NCBI RefSeq assembly: GCF_010389155.1 | Contig: NC_057763.1 | Span: forward strand, 41,646,645-41,710,644 | DNA: 64,000 nt | DNA from: Erigeron canadensis | Lineage: Eukaryota; Streptophyta; Magnoliopsida; Asterales; Asteraceae | Reading direction: 5' to 3' | Translations under genes and position numbers: made by a program | The notes under the pieces: generated by a model | Databases searched by the model: none | What the model saw: only the letters and a program-made list of their open reading frames with translations | Told to the model about the DNA's origin: nothing | Shown: piece by piece, positions 1-10,815 of the stretch | How positions within the stretch are numbered: the first letter of the stretch is position 1 | How the letters are laid out: every line of letters starts with the position of its first letter

Positions 1-60
1 TATGTTAGTTTTGTAGAGATTACTCTTTCTAGTATTTCTGATCACATTGTTTTGTTTCAG

Positions 61-1033
61 TCAAAAAATGCATTGTTGTCTACTTTCTTGTTCCTCGACC
101 AAATTGTTTGGCTCCATAGATCAGGCATTTACAAGGTACAAATCATTTCTAACTGGATAGTGTTACTTCTGAGCAATGTTAAGCTTTACATGCTTTTACC
201 AGTTAACGTTTTTGTTTCATGATGTCCATTTACATGGTATCTTACTAAATGTAGATGGGACCTACAAAAACAGACGATTGTATTCACGACTAGAATGTTG
301 TGTTGTGTTAATAGATTTTTGTTGGTTTTGACAGAACAAAGATCGTGCAGAAGTACTTGGCAGGGTATCACTTTTCTGTTGGATGGGCTCTTCAATCTGT
401 ACCACTTTAGTTGAGGTATATAGCTGGCCAACGTCATTTATACGATGTCATTTGTCGCTATTTTCTCATCAATGAATGCTTTATTTGTTATATTCAGATA
501 GGAGAGATTGGGAGGCTTTCAAAATCAATGAAGAAATTGGATAAGGAACTTAAGGGCACTGATAAATACAAGGTTTGTATAGTTTCTTTTTTTTCTGGAA
601 TGATTTTTTTTAGTTTGTGATAATTATAGGGTTACTTTGCCTCTTTGAAATGCAGAATGAACAGTATCGTGCTAAAGTTAAATCATCAAATGAGAGGTCC
701 CTGGCCTTGATCAAAGCAGCCATGGATATTGTGGTTGCTGCCGGGCTACTTCAACTGTCTCCAAAAAAGATCACTCCCCGTGTTACAGGAGCCTTTGGAT
801 TTACCACGTCACTCATATCTTGTTATCAGGTACTTCTATAACCTTGGGTTTGAATTTATATTTACAAGGGTATTCTGTTTCCATTGTGTGCTTTTCTCCA
901 CGATCCATTTAAAAATAGTGAGGAGATGGGTACAATGGCTTGTAATTTGGTTCATGAGTTGACTATAATTGATATAACCTTGCGTTGATTTATGCAGTTA
1001 CTTCCTTCAGCGCCCAAGGCGAAGGCATCTTGA
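61..1033 (+). CDS. PEX11: Peroxisomal membrane protein 11 (PEX11 C/D/E type), 3' part
   Basis: This is the 3' part of a PEX11 gene; the first exon or exons lie upstream of the window. Visible exons are 61-135, 335-415, 498-572, 656-829 and 998-1033, all separated by phase-0 GT-AG introns, giving 147 in-frame codons ending with TGA. The peptide carries hallmark family stretches: FLFLDQIVWLHRSGIY, FCWMGSSICTTLVE, SNERSLALIKAAMDIVVAAG and PRVTGAFGFTTSLISCYQLL. The last exon adds only LLPSAPKAKAS. PEX11 proteins are integral peroxisomal membrane proteins that elongate and tubulate the membrane before division. The IVVAAGLLQL and GAFGFTTSLISCYQLL segments are the probable C-terminal membrane-associated parts. 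The similarity is strongest to the plant PEX11c/d/e subgroup. Assignment to the family is secure; which of c, d or e is not determined. Confidence 0.93.
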
Positions 1034-2103
1034 AGCAGATGATGGCGGGTACCACCCAACCATGCTTTCAGCATCTTTAAACAATCATTTGGATATATGG
1101 CATGTATGATTTTTTATATGCAGTGAACAATTGCAATAATGTATGTCGTGCCTGTTTCTACCATATTAGTACTCCTGTGTATGACTTTCTTCTAAGCTTT
1201 TGAAAATATTATATTGTTGAAAAAGATGTGTTAAGGCGTTTTTAAGAAGGTTCTAATGACCTTTATCGTTCATTCGTTTGAAGTCAGATAAATAGCCATA
1301 AACAAGGCGACTTGACTTGGGTTCAGCTAGGCTGGTCTTCTTGCAACAATCTCTATTCACCTTTTTAAAAAGCATGACTGCTTTATCTTGAATACACGAG
1401 ACAATGATACTGAGATTTACCGAATGTTATGAACTTAAACGCCATGAGTTAAATCTGCACTAATAAAGGTTCATTTTGTGTGAAGATAAATGGATGTCGG
1501 ATGTCAAACAACTACAAAATCTGGTGCTTAAAGTCTGCAGCCCGTTATTGTTTGAAACAAAACCAAAATGGATGAGGGAACACCCAAACACTCCAATCAG
1601 TTGTCACGACTCTTCAATCTTCATTTCCATCTAGAGAGAGGTCTCTGACCATCACTGTTTTGAGCACTTTCTCTCGTCACCTAAGATGTTCACTTGAGAA
1701 GATTTGAATCTTAAACTTCTTGTGAGTACATTAAGACGCATTTCACCACTATGGTAGCTCAGTGTTGGTTACTCTTGAAATCTCGTGAACAATATAAACT
1801 TTCATAATCAAAACAAGATGAACTAATTATCGTTCCAACTGTAAATAACCACGAACAAATTCTTGTAAAGATCATTTCATAGTAGTATGTAGATGGATGA
1901 TAAAACGGACAAACTAATAGTCTTATTAGTAAATCATTAATATATAGTATAATACTCCTTGTGTCGTCTGTTCCGTAAAAAACATTGTTTGGTATCATAT
2001 AACAGCAGTCAGCAGCTCAACAAGAAAATAATACCACCGGCATCAGTAACATAGAGCCCATGAATAGTACTTTTGCCGAACACTAAAATTGTTGAACCGA
2101 ATT
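1034..2103. other. Intergenic 3' flank, no gene seen
   Basis: This is the region between the PEX11 stop and the 3' end of the minus-strand F-box gene. It is AT-rich with only short, low-complexity open frames on either strand. It should contain both convergent 3' UTRs and polyadenylation sites. I see no transposon termini or further gene. Confidence 0.5.
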
Positions 2104-2235
2104 TCATACGATGTTTTTACAACATAAATAAAAACTGAAAACTGTCAAAATCGAGTGTCATACAGTGTTTTTTACAACACTAATCAAAAACAGAACTGTC
2201 AAAACAGAGTGTCATACAATGTTTACAACATCAAG
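2104..2235. repeat. 54-bp tandem repeat, about 2.4 copies
   Basis: Copies start at 2104, 2158 and 2212, each opening with TCATAC followed by a GTTTTTTACAACA-like stretch and then ACTGTCAAAA. The third copy is cut short. It lies about 100 bp beyond the stop of the minus-strand F-box gene, so it may be inside that gene's 3' UTR. Confidence 0.8.
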
Positions 2236-2331
2236 CAGGCACCCATAGCGGCATACTTCCTCTACGAACTACCTACCTTCGCTAACGTCTACAACCACTA
2301 AAAAAATGTGATTAAAAACGGATCATTATCA

Positions 2332-3544
2332 TTATAACAAAGCCCTAAAATCTTTAACCAAACTACTAGGACATATAAGAACCGAGTCTACAGAAAGACC
2401 ACCTTTCGTGTGTGTGCAGTCGATTTGTGTCAAAGAAAACTTAATCTTTGTAGACACATTCGAACCATCAACCACAAAATCTCCAACGTGGTGGTACTCC
2501 CAGTTCGCCGTGTTTTCCAAGAAACACTTTGAGACACTATGCTGACCATCTGGTAATGTGAGCTGGAACTGGACCGGCTTTATGTCCCAACCATGGACGC
2601 CCTCCTGGTTTGGCATCCGACGTCCTGGTCGTTTTGTAAACCTCCCGAGACGTAGTCTGAACAACAAGGAGTACGTCCCGGGTGGAAACTGGAAGTCAAT
2701 GTCTCCTTCTACCTCTAACCACCATATTTGTTGAAGGTATGCAATTGTACGAAATCTGGACAATAAGTTACAAGTTAGAAACAAAGGTAGCAACAGAAAA
2801 GTATATGTCATATTGTAACTGAAAGCATTTTTAGTAAATCTTCTATTTATAAATCTTGTTAACCTAATGATTAAACTTACTATATAAATAAAAAATACTT
2901 ATTAATCATCACTCCCCAAATATATTTTCGCCAAATATTTTACATATTTCTAGCAAGAACAATAAAAGTTAAAACACAATTCACCTTGATTCATGGGTAG
3001 GAATGTAATTCCAATATCTCCGATCATCAATTCCAGTGATCGCCAACGCCTTAGACGAAACCGACAAACAAACACCCCCACTTCTCTTATCCACCCAAAA
3101 TTCCTGTAACAAAAATCAAACACAATTAGTCCAAATTTGACTTTTTTTTTTTTCCTTTTTTTACAAAATCCAGTCAAACAGATAAAAATTCAACAAAATT
3201 CAAAACAACAGTCAAATTCATACCTTGTTTCCGGAATCAAACGAAACGGGTCGGGTCAAACGGGCATAAATTTCATATTTCCCCAAAATTTCCGCGTCAT
3301 GAATGATGTAATCATTAACCAAGTTAAGGTAATTAGATGGCAATTTAGTATCCCAGATGAAATCAGCAGAAGAAGCTGATCTAAAAGATCGACTTAATGT
3401 TGCTAATTTGCAAATTTCAGGTGGGTCTAATTGAGATAAAATTAAGGCCACGCACGATTCTGGGATGTCACCAAGTTTGAGTCTTGACGGATGGTCCGAC
3501 CCGAATGAAGTATTTGAAGTTAAGAGTGATGAGTTGGCACCCAT
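2332..3544 (-). CDS. F-box protein PP2-A13-like (F-box plus phloem-protein-2 domain)
   Basis: Three exons on the minus strand (3544-3224, 3103-2985, 2755-2332) join with correct phases to 287 codons plus stop, close to the roughly 290 residues usual for PP2-A11 to A15 proteins. Residues about 22-70 ([20 protein letters not shown], then [11 protein letters not shown]) are the F-box that would dock on SKP1 in an SCF ubiquitin ligase. Residues about 108-287 form the PP2 (Nictaba-like lectin) domain, with [33 protein letters not shown] and [14 protein letters not shown]. The start is chosen because the ATG opens with MGANSSL, typical of the family, directly behind a short TATA-rich promoter. The role is presumably recognition of glycosylated or stress-related targets for ubiquitination; the actual substrate is unknown. 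Neighbour transcription is convergent with PEX11. Confidence 0.93.
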
Positions 3545-3582
3545 GGTGGTGGATTATGGTGGTTGTACGGTGGTGGGTTTGG

Positions 3583-3606
3583 GAGATATAATATATATAT
3601 AGATAT
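3583..3606 (-). promoter_or_regulatory. TATA-rich candidate core promoter of the F-box/PP2 gene
   Basis: A run of TATATATATAT-type sequence lies 40-60 bp upstream of the minus-strand ATG at 3544. It could hold the TATA box, which would imply a very short 5' UTR. The same run is low-complexity and so weak evidence by itself. Confidence 0.3.
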
Positions 3607-4019
3607 AGAAATGTGTGTGTGTTTGTGTATGGATATAGAAATACGCGGGTTTATCAGTTTATAATTGGTTGGGTGACGTGGATATTTTTGTTATTTTATT
3701 GCCCACTCTCTTGGGTGGCTTTATACTACTTTTGAATATGTGTGGACTACACGCACTAATTTTTTCTTTCGAGTTTATGATACTTTTAGACCTAGGGATC
3801 ATAATTTGAAAGGGTAATTATTTATCTTTTTAAATAAATTTTTAACAATAAGATTTAGGGATAGAATTTTTTTAATGAATTACACAAATTACGTGTTTTA
3901 CAAATTTGTATTATTAGAATTTATAAACAGAATATGTTATGTTGAATATTGAATATTTTAATGTAATTGATTTGAATTCTTTAACTAAACTAGTCATAAG
4001 AAATGACATAAGTATGTTA

Positions 4020-4420
4020 ATTAATGTGAAGTGCACGCTTATATAAATTATTATGGTCTTAGGAGCCTATAAGGGACGGCGGTCCGGAAGCAACACGGGG
4101 AGTAGGGTCCAAGGGACAAAGCCGCTTACTCGTGCGGAGTAATTAAGGGGTTGAATTTGCCAACTTGAGAAAGCTATAAGATTAACTACCTTTTTGGTAG
4201 TTAAGAAACATTAACTATATTCATTTGCTTACATATTTTCCTCTGGTTATTTTCTTCTTCTCTGGTTCTCTCTCAAACTAGATATACAGAAACTTATTAA
4301 TCACTGATTGTATCAGGTTAAATAATTTGAAGTGAACCACCAAAGTTATTTAATCTATAAACGTTTTATGTTTCCAGTGTATGTTAAAGGTCCAATTTTA
4401 ATCGCATTATACTTTATGTC
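4020..4420. mobile_element. Possible LTR fragment (Copia-like), degenerate
   Basis: A GC-richer island (4055-4150, containing GGGACGGCGGTCCGGAAGCA) inside very AT-rich DNA is followed by a pyrimidine-rich stretch and a GTGAACCACCAAAGTTATTT segment, an order often seen in Copia LTRs. No coding sequence, primer-binding site or matching second LTR is visible, so the call rests on style alone. Confidence 0.25.
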
Positions 4421-5393
4421 CCCAACATGTTAAAGTTTTTAAACACAGAATTACATGCGTCTTACAAAACTTTTCAAATATTTACATTATATTCATTATA
4501 TGATTGCACTGTACAACTGTATAATGCATACAGTGTTGTGTATGGCTAAAAAATGTTGTGTATGGATCATTTCTTAAAATTAAAATGACACAACTATTGA
4601 CCAAAATGTCACGTGATATATTTTAGTTTAAAAATGATGTAGAATAATTGGGATTTTTTAAAATCCTTAAACATTGTTCAATCAAAATGACATTTTATTA
4701 ATAGTAACCGTACCAATGATCAAGGTAGTGGATGATGAATATAACTATAAATAACATTAGTTCTTTCTTCTTTACTTACTCTATGAGCTTTTGACAATTA
4801 CCCTAAAATACAATCATGAATAATGGGTAACGAAAATGACATTATAGAGAAATTTTAAAAAATTAACTTTCGAAGAAATGGATGATGTAAAATAGTTGAA
4901 GGGTCATTATAGCATATTACAAAATATTAAAAGAGAGAAAAAGCGTTTCACGCGCCATTTTGACAATGATGCAAAAGCAAGTATTCACAATAAAGATATA
5001 CATCCATCGAAAATATCTTCACGATATTTGTATCTCTTTTCGGTTGATGGTTGCTATCTGATTTTAGTTATGTTTTATATTTTTAATATATGTTGGTAAT
5101 AACTATGATTTTAGGTTTCATTAAACAAATAAGAGGAATAAATCAAACATAATATATTTTCGAATATATGATGACCTCCTCTCGGCCAATTCAATCGGCA
5201 GCTCCATGTATATCAACCCTCTGTTAGTCAATCAAAACTAATAAAAAAATTTTAAAAAATGTTAGATCCTTTTAATAATCATCTTAATCATAGGATCATG
5301 ATACGTGTCATGTGAGATTAAGAGGTGAAAATATGAAAAAATAAAAATAAAATAAGTGTATCTATAATTTATTTATTTAAAAAAAGATTTCTT
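4421..5393. other. AT-rich intergenic DNA, nothing recognised
   Basis: No gene, repeat termini or conserved motif can be identified. The short open frame near 4896-5099 has no recognisable domain and low-complexity composition. Confidence 0.5.
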
Positions 5394-5660
5394 TAAGAGC
5401 ATTCACAATGTAGAATGTATTGGAAAAAATGTGGTGGTGACCACGGAATTGGTAGCTTCATATTGGGTCTTTTTTTATTCTTTTAGCTGACGAATAATTA
5501 GTATTTATTTATTTAAATGGTGGGTATTGAAATGTATTGGGTAATGGGTATTGGGTGTGAATTGGAGAAATGTATTGGAAAATATTTTTTTTTTGATATG
5601 ACGCTAATGTGACAATGTATTGGTTAGTATCAGATTCACCCATTGAAGGTGCTCTAAACA
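5394..5660. mobile_element. MITE with GAGCATTCACAATG-type termini
   Basis: The left end TTTAAGAGCATTCACAATG and the right end CATTGAAGGTGCTCTAAA are imperfect inverted repeats, and internal GTATTGG motifs recur. Termini of the form GAGCATCCACAATG are common on short non-autonomous plant elements. The 3-bp TTA-type target duplication is suggested but not certain. There is no coding capacity. Confidence 0.55.
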
Positions 5661-6402
5661 CGTGATGACAAGGCACAAGCATTAGTTAATAAATCACTTC
5701 CCAAATACGGAGTTACATATAATGGAAAGACATTTGATCCAATTGTCCATGACTATGAAACATAATCCAAAGAAATGATAATATTTGCTTATTTTATGTT
5801 AAAGGTTTCTTAATTATAGACCCCACCGTTTGTCTTGCTTGCACTTTTTACTCATTCAACTATCAAAATGATTTCTTTTTCTTCAACTAAACACTTTTAT
5901 TACCACAATACCACCTCTAAATTTTCTAACCAATCCTAGTGGATAAATAAAGAAAAAAGAGGGAGAGGAAAATAGTAAAGAATTAGCAAAAAGAAATCCT
6001 ATTAGTTGGGCTTTTGTTTTCTCTATGCTTTAAATATAATCAACACTGATAGTGATTTGATTTTAAAGAAGGTGATTATAGAGTTATATAGTCGTCACAT
6101 ATATGCAACATTATGGTATATAATATAATATGTAAAAGGTTAGTGTTTCAACTTATGACCACAAATTATGCTGATACACAAAACTGTTGATAACAATAAA
6201 GTTTACTAAATTACTAGTCGAGCCTTAACAACAATGCATGAAAATCAATATTTCGAGATGGACTAGTCCGTTCATTATCTAAGTTTAGTTTTCGTACTTC
6301 AAAACATGATTATAGTCACATAGTCGATCCTCCAATACCAACTGATCGAGCTTCACATTTAAGCACAGAAATTGTAACTTACAAAAAACAAATTGAGGAG
6401 TG
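5661..6402. other. AT-rich intergenic DNA, nothing recognised
   Basis: Only short low-complexity open frames occur here. No termini or motifs were found. Confidence 0.5.
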
Positions 6403-6410
6403 ATGTCATG

Positions 6411-7063
6411 CAGGCCCGGTCTTGGACAAGTGTGAAAGGCTCCCACCAAAAAGTAAAGGGCACCAAATTTTGTATATAATACGTCACTGAGTCACTCTAT
6501 ATATTGATATATTAAATTAATTTTGCTGCTAAAGATATATCTATAGGCAAAAGATGTTGTTGTTATCTTATATATTAGAGTTCACTATCTTATGAATTAT
6601 ATTATTGTTTTATTATTATACCATACATAATAATCTCATCCTATATTTTTTGACGTTAATATATGCAGATAGTCGCAAAGAGTAAATACGCAAACTGGAA
6701 GTGTTCATTGTTCAAACATATATATTGATTTATATACTTTGATTAATTTTTTTATGTGAGACTTAAACAACTTATGATATTAATTATCAAAACTTAAATA
6801 TTGATGCATTTAAAAATAAGTTAGAAAACTTTGCTATAGTCAACATTAAGAAACCGAGAGCTATGATTGGTCGATAAGTTATTAGACCAACTATGCTTTA
6901 GTATAATAAAAGATATTTTCGAACGACATTATTGTTATGGTTGTTTTGATACCTTTTTATATATATTTACTATACTTCAGCCGTTAATGACAAATTTTGA
7001 CGTTTAATGGGCACCATTAATATATTATCGAGCTGGGCACCCAAAATTTATGGCACGGGCCTG
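6411..7063. mobile_element. Non-autonomous hAT element, 653 bp, with 8-bp target duplication
   Basis: Terminal inverted repeats CAGGCCCGG at the left and GGGCCTG at the right are flanked by a perfect 8-bp direct repeat ATGTCATG (6403-6410 and 7064-7071). An 8-bp duplication with CAG...CTG ends is the signature of hAT transposons. Both subterminal regions carry GGGCACC. No transposase frame remains, so it would need a transposase in trans. A segment around 6838-6910 also occurs in the first intron of the methyltransferase gene near 24895-24970. Confidence 0.88.
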
Positions 7064-7071
7064 ATGTCATG

Positions 7072-7844
7072 GTATATGAGCCTCAAAATTCGGTGTATGC
7101 TAAAAGAAGTATTGGAAGGTATTTTCTTATATTTGGAGAGTTCATAATCAGGTTATCTTTTGTGGTCAGCTTCCTGTTAAGGCAGTTATGTTCGATGAGA
7201 TTTTGTCTTTGTCGTATAACTGATGTAATACTAGAAGTAAGTCGGATTGTAATTGGGTTGGATGTTACATGATCCTTTGCTTAATATATTGTAATTGTGA
7301 TGCTAACATCTTGCTTGAATGTTTTAATAAAAGATGTTAAAAAAATGTATGAACAACAAATTTTTTCAAGACAATTATCTCTTAAAAATACACACTATTC
7401 TTGATCAATACAACTTCTATGCCGAGTCATTTTGGCGAATTATCCGTTGTCCATAAATATGCCAACCTAATAATTTTTGTCGACATTTTATTCATATTCA
7501 TATGATGAAAGTTGTTTAAAATATGATTAAAATTAATTGTGGTTTAGGTTTTTTTGATTAAACTAATTGACAGCCAAAGGAAAGTTGACACGTGTGAAAA
7601 AAGGGCAAAAACATATTCTTGCCAATGTGGAAGTGAGTCATCAAAAAGTGCTTTTAGGCCATTTATGTCTATCCAAAAATGATCTATTACTATAGCTTAA
7701 GATATTTGTACATTGGACCACAAATTAAGCATTCATTAAAGCATTTGATTACAACATAAATGGTTCATTGGGCCGGCGAAGGGTCGACAGAATCAGAATG
7801 GTGTAAATAGATTATTGCGTTATTGTACGAGTATATATTTTTTT
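7072..7844. other. AT-rich intergenic DNA, nothing recognised
   Basis: No gene or repeat boundary is seen. The open frame immediately right of the hAT element (7069-7272) shows no family resemblance. Confidence 0.5.
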
Positions 7845-7850
7845 TTATCA

Positions 7851-8126
7851 GTATCCTAAAATGTAACAAAATTTGAACGAATGTCTATAGTGTAAAATGA
7901 ATAAAGTTATGTTCATTATATGTAATCATCTTTAAATTATGTGTATTGTATGTAAGAAAATGTATCTGACAAATGAAAAACTAACAAGTGTCAGCTATAT
8001 ATGGTTGTCACGTATGCATTCTTACATACAATACACATAATTTAAAGATGATTGCATACAATAAACACAACTTTAGTTATTTCACACTACAGACATTCAT
8101 CCAAAACTTATTACATTTCAAGATAC
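7851..8126. mobile_element. Foldback MITE with roughly 125-bp inverted arms
   Basis: The left half from GTATCCTAAAATGTAAC matches the reverse complement of the right half ending at 8126 along almost its entire length. This includes a perfect 33-bp arm core (starts about 7926 left, ends about 8052 right) separated by a short loop. The flanks repeat TTATCA (7845-7850 and 8127-8132), a candidate 6-bp target duplication. It has no coding capacity and belongs to an unassigned, possibly Mutator-like, foldback group. Confidence 0.78.
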
Positions 8127-8430
8127 TTATCATTTTTTTATACGTGTATAGTAAAATAGTGTTAACATTTTCTATTAATAATTATTTATATCTATAATCT
8201 CTTATAAATCAAATTGAACCCTTCATCTTTAAGTAATTAAGAACTTAAAGAGACTATATTACTCTATTTCTTTAACATCTTGTATATATATCACATCCAC
8301 AATTAGAATAGAATACCACCAAAACTGACATCACATACACATGCACATACAACGAAACTCTTCTATAAATGGCCTTTGAATTGAACGGTAAGCGTAGAAC
8401 ATGTTGTAATTTGTTAATGTCGCCGCAACG

Positions 8431-8451
8431 CGTGAGCACCTATCTAGTGTG
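8431..8451 (+). mobile_element. Helitron-like 3' terminus
   Basis: A GC-rich stretch, GCCGCAACGCGTGAGCACC, followed shortly by CTAGT is the pattern of a plant Helitron 3' end. The matching 5' end is not located. A closely related stretch occurs at about 12145-12170. Confidence 0.4.
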
Positions 8452-8470
8452 TGTGTATATATATATATAT

Positions 8471-8645
8471 GGTAAGTTTCATGTGAGAACTGCTCACATA
8501 TGAACATAGATAATATTAAGTATAACCTGATTTGTTCATATATGAACAAATACGTTAACATATACATTAATATATGAACATCAAGTTAAAATCTAGAGGT
8601 TCTCATAGTTATCCTAATTCAAATGGTTCTCACATGAACCTTTTT
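8471..8645. mobile_element. Small MITE inside TA microsatellites
   Basis: Inverted termini GTTTCATGTGAGAAC (8476-8490) and GTTCTCACATGAACC (8626-8640) bound a 175-bp unit that sits between two TA-dinucleotide runs, as if inserted in or generating a TA tract. GAACATA/TATGTTC-type palindromes fill the interior. Confidence 0.6.
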
Positions 8646-8682
8646 CATATATATATATATGAAGACTTTTTTATATCAAGAA

Positions 8683-8735
8683 CAATTTTTTTATAAGAAC
8701 CGCAAAAACTCTTAATTTTATATTGTATCACATGT
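8683..8735 (+). mobile_element. Partial arm of the foldback family also present at 25.5 kb
   Basis: AAGAACCGCAAAAACTCTTA followed by a TTGTATCACATGTTT stretch matches the left arm of the foldback element at 25519-25867. Only one arm remains here. Confidence 0.5.
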
Positions 8736-9487
8736 TTGTAACTAAATGATTATTTTATTTGAATGAATAACTTGTTAAAAATGTATAAATATAGCAATAT
8801 ATGAGAAGTAATTATCTTTGTGCTTATTTGAAATTAATAATGCTCATTACAAGTGGATAAATTAATTAGACATGAGACTATCTTCAATACAATGCCCTTA
8901 AAGTCCTTAATTGTATTTGCTATTGAATCTTGTTCAAAAATAAATATTAAAACATTAGTCAACTAGTGTTCCAGATCAACCCACCTTGTTCCAAGATGTC
9001 TAACAATTAAAATTATCCAAGTTTACCAATTATCCAACGCAATCAGAGAATATTAGCCTAGAAGGATGGACACAGATTGCTAACCACCCAATTATACTAC
9101 AAGATATCATGTTGGATGGATCGATAATCTAACACGATACTTCACGATTCATAGATGTGCTACTACATTCAAATATGATCGATTTAGCACTACCCGGAAA
9201 CCATAAAAACATCAGCAAAATCATATAATCGATCAAGCTCCCTAAAACTAACTGATGCCATATATTCAGTATTCAAGTGGGTCACAAGCTATAGGGAAAA
9301 TGTAACTGATACATAGAAGCTAGATTTTATACTCCCACACAATCAAGGATACGTTGTGTTGGACTAATCTTCCAAAAGTTGACCTAATCATTGATAATCA
9401 AGCTACAAAAGACAATAGAAAAGAAAAAACATCGCCTTCAATGACAATTAGACCCAAGCCATCTTTGATACAGAAGACATTGGCTAT
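8736..9487. other. Intergenic DNA, nothing recognised
   Basis: Moderately AT-rich with no open frame of note and no repeat boundary identified. Confidence 0.5.
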
Positions 9488-9814
9488 TTTGATATAGGGA
9501 GTATGGCACCGGAGTGTAACCAACTATGGTCAAATGGTTATGTAATGTAGTGATCTCTCAAAATGACTATGTAATGTATGGACCTTATGTTTTTGTTCCT
9601 TTCATGTAGCGATTGACTTGTTATACCGGTAACAGGTAATAGAACTTATTCTATTTTAAAAAGTGTCGATGTGGCATGCTGACTGGATAAAACACTTATA
9701 ATTAGCATCCAATAAACAATCTTCTTATGAGTGTCCATATACTACGCATTCCCCTGGCTATACTATTTATTTAGACTTTGGAGACATATACTCCAGAATT
9801 CGTTTGCTTTTGCA

Positions 9815-10330
9815 TCAAAAAATGGCAATAACATATAAGATGATACTGCCAATTGTACCACAATCCACAGTCCATAAAAATTTCGGTATACCAACATCCT
9901 TCTGTGCCTGAGTGTCACTGGCAAATATTTCAACAGTAATGTTCATTCCAAACATTCCAGCAACCACCATAAATGCACTCACCACCAGAGTTGCAGTAGT
10001 TAACACCCATTTGCAAAAGATGATTTTGCTTGTCATAACAACCAACCGACTTTTAATTTGACGGACACGTTCCAAATTAAGAGTACTAATCTTTGAGGTC
10101 AGCTTATCTAGTGCTAGATGGAACAAGAATATAGCCGAAAAACCTCTCACTTACTTCATTATCTAAAGAATTGCAAGCTAACTCAAGGCACACCTCTAGT
10201 GCAATGAACTCAAACGGAAGAAGTTTTGGTCCATCTTTCTTGTCAAATGAATGTTTTCCATCAGCTTTAGTTTCCTAACCACCACTCTCTGATATATTGG
10301 CAGCTACTCTTGGAGGACTAACTTCTCTTG
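9815..10330 (-). pseudogene. MRS2/CorA-type magnesium transporter fragment inside the Pack-MULE
   Basis: Reading the minus strand, an upstream piece gives KLLPFEFIALEVCLELACNS, followed by LDNE and a GTAAGT that looks like a retained intron donor. It resumes at LDKLTSKISTLNLERVRQIK and jumps within a few residues to VLTTATLVVSAFMVVAGMFG, then MNI and a C-terminal PKFLWTV...GSIILYVIAI segment. These are recognisable MRS2/MGT regions: the N-terminal helix bundle and the pore helix with the GMN motif. The internal exons between them are missing, an in-frame stop precedes the first piece, and the second transmembrane helix is truncated. It cannot encode a working Mg2+ channel. Intron remnants suggest DNA-level capture rather than retrotransposition. 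Confidence 0.8.
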
Positions 10331-10689
10331 AGCGTGGTTCACCCAAATCATACAAATGTGTCCAGTCAGTATCACCATCTACCATTTCCTCCTAAACAAG
10401 TTATAACATCACCAACAGTAACATCAGCAACTCAGCAGACCATGTATATTAGCCATAATATTTCGATAAGTGATTTCACAATAACGACACTAAAATTCAA
10501 CCATACATCAGCAAACTAGCATCAAGAAGTAGAACTATATTTAATGCGCCACGTCATCAGTTTTACATATTATAAAGCGTCACATAAAAATATATATATA
10601 TATATATTGTTACTTTTAATCACAAGGAACATAAACCCTAAACTAATTTCAGAAATAAATGAGAAAAAAATTAGGGTTCTTAAGTTAGG

Positions 10690-10815
10690 GCATTTGACAA
10701 ATCGACAACCTGGATTCTTGGTGGTCCATGATGTAAATATATACATCTTGGGTCCGCAGTGACACTTCATATAACGAAAATTTCGATTCCTGAAGAAGAT
10801 GATGAACTCGACGCC
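10690..10815 (-). pseudogene. GRF-type zinc-finger fragment inside the Pack-MULE
   Basis: The minus strand encodes KCHCGPKMYIFTSWTTKNPG followed by CRFVKCPN, the core of a GRF zinc finger (C-x-C-G, TSWT, NPG, FxxCP). Upstream, a different frame starts ATG and reads MASSSSSSSG, the usual N-terminus of small plant GRF-finger proteins, but it hits a stop before the finger. A one-base shift separates the two parts, so the copy is broken. The residue expected to be Arg in NPGRRF is Cys here. Confidence 0.6.

Noticed and set aside
4050..4150. A GC-rich island as a possible organelle DNA insertion or ncRNA gene
   Set aside because: No match to any organelle gene or structured RNA that I can recognise; a degenerate LTR is more likely.
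10544..10762. Plus-strand open frame inside the Pack-MULE
   Set aside because: It is the antisense of the GRF zinc-finger fragment, which has a clear motif on the minus strand.
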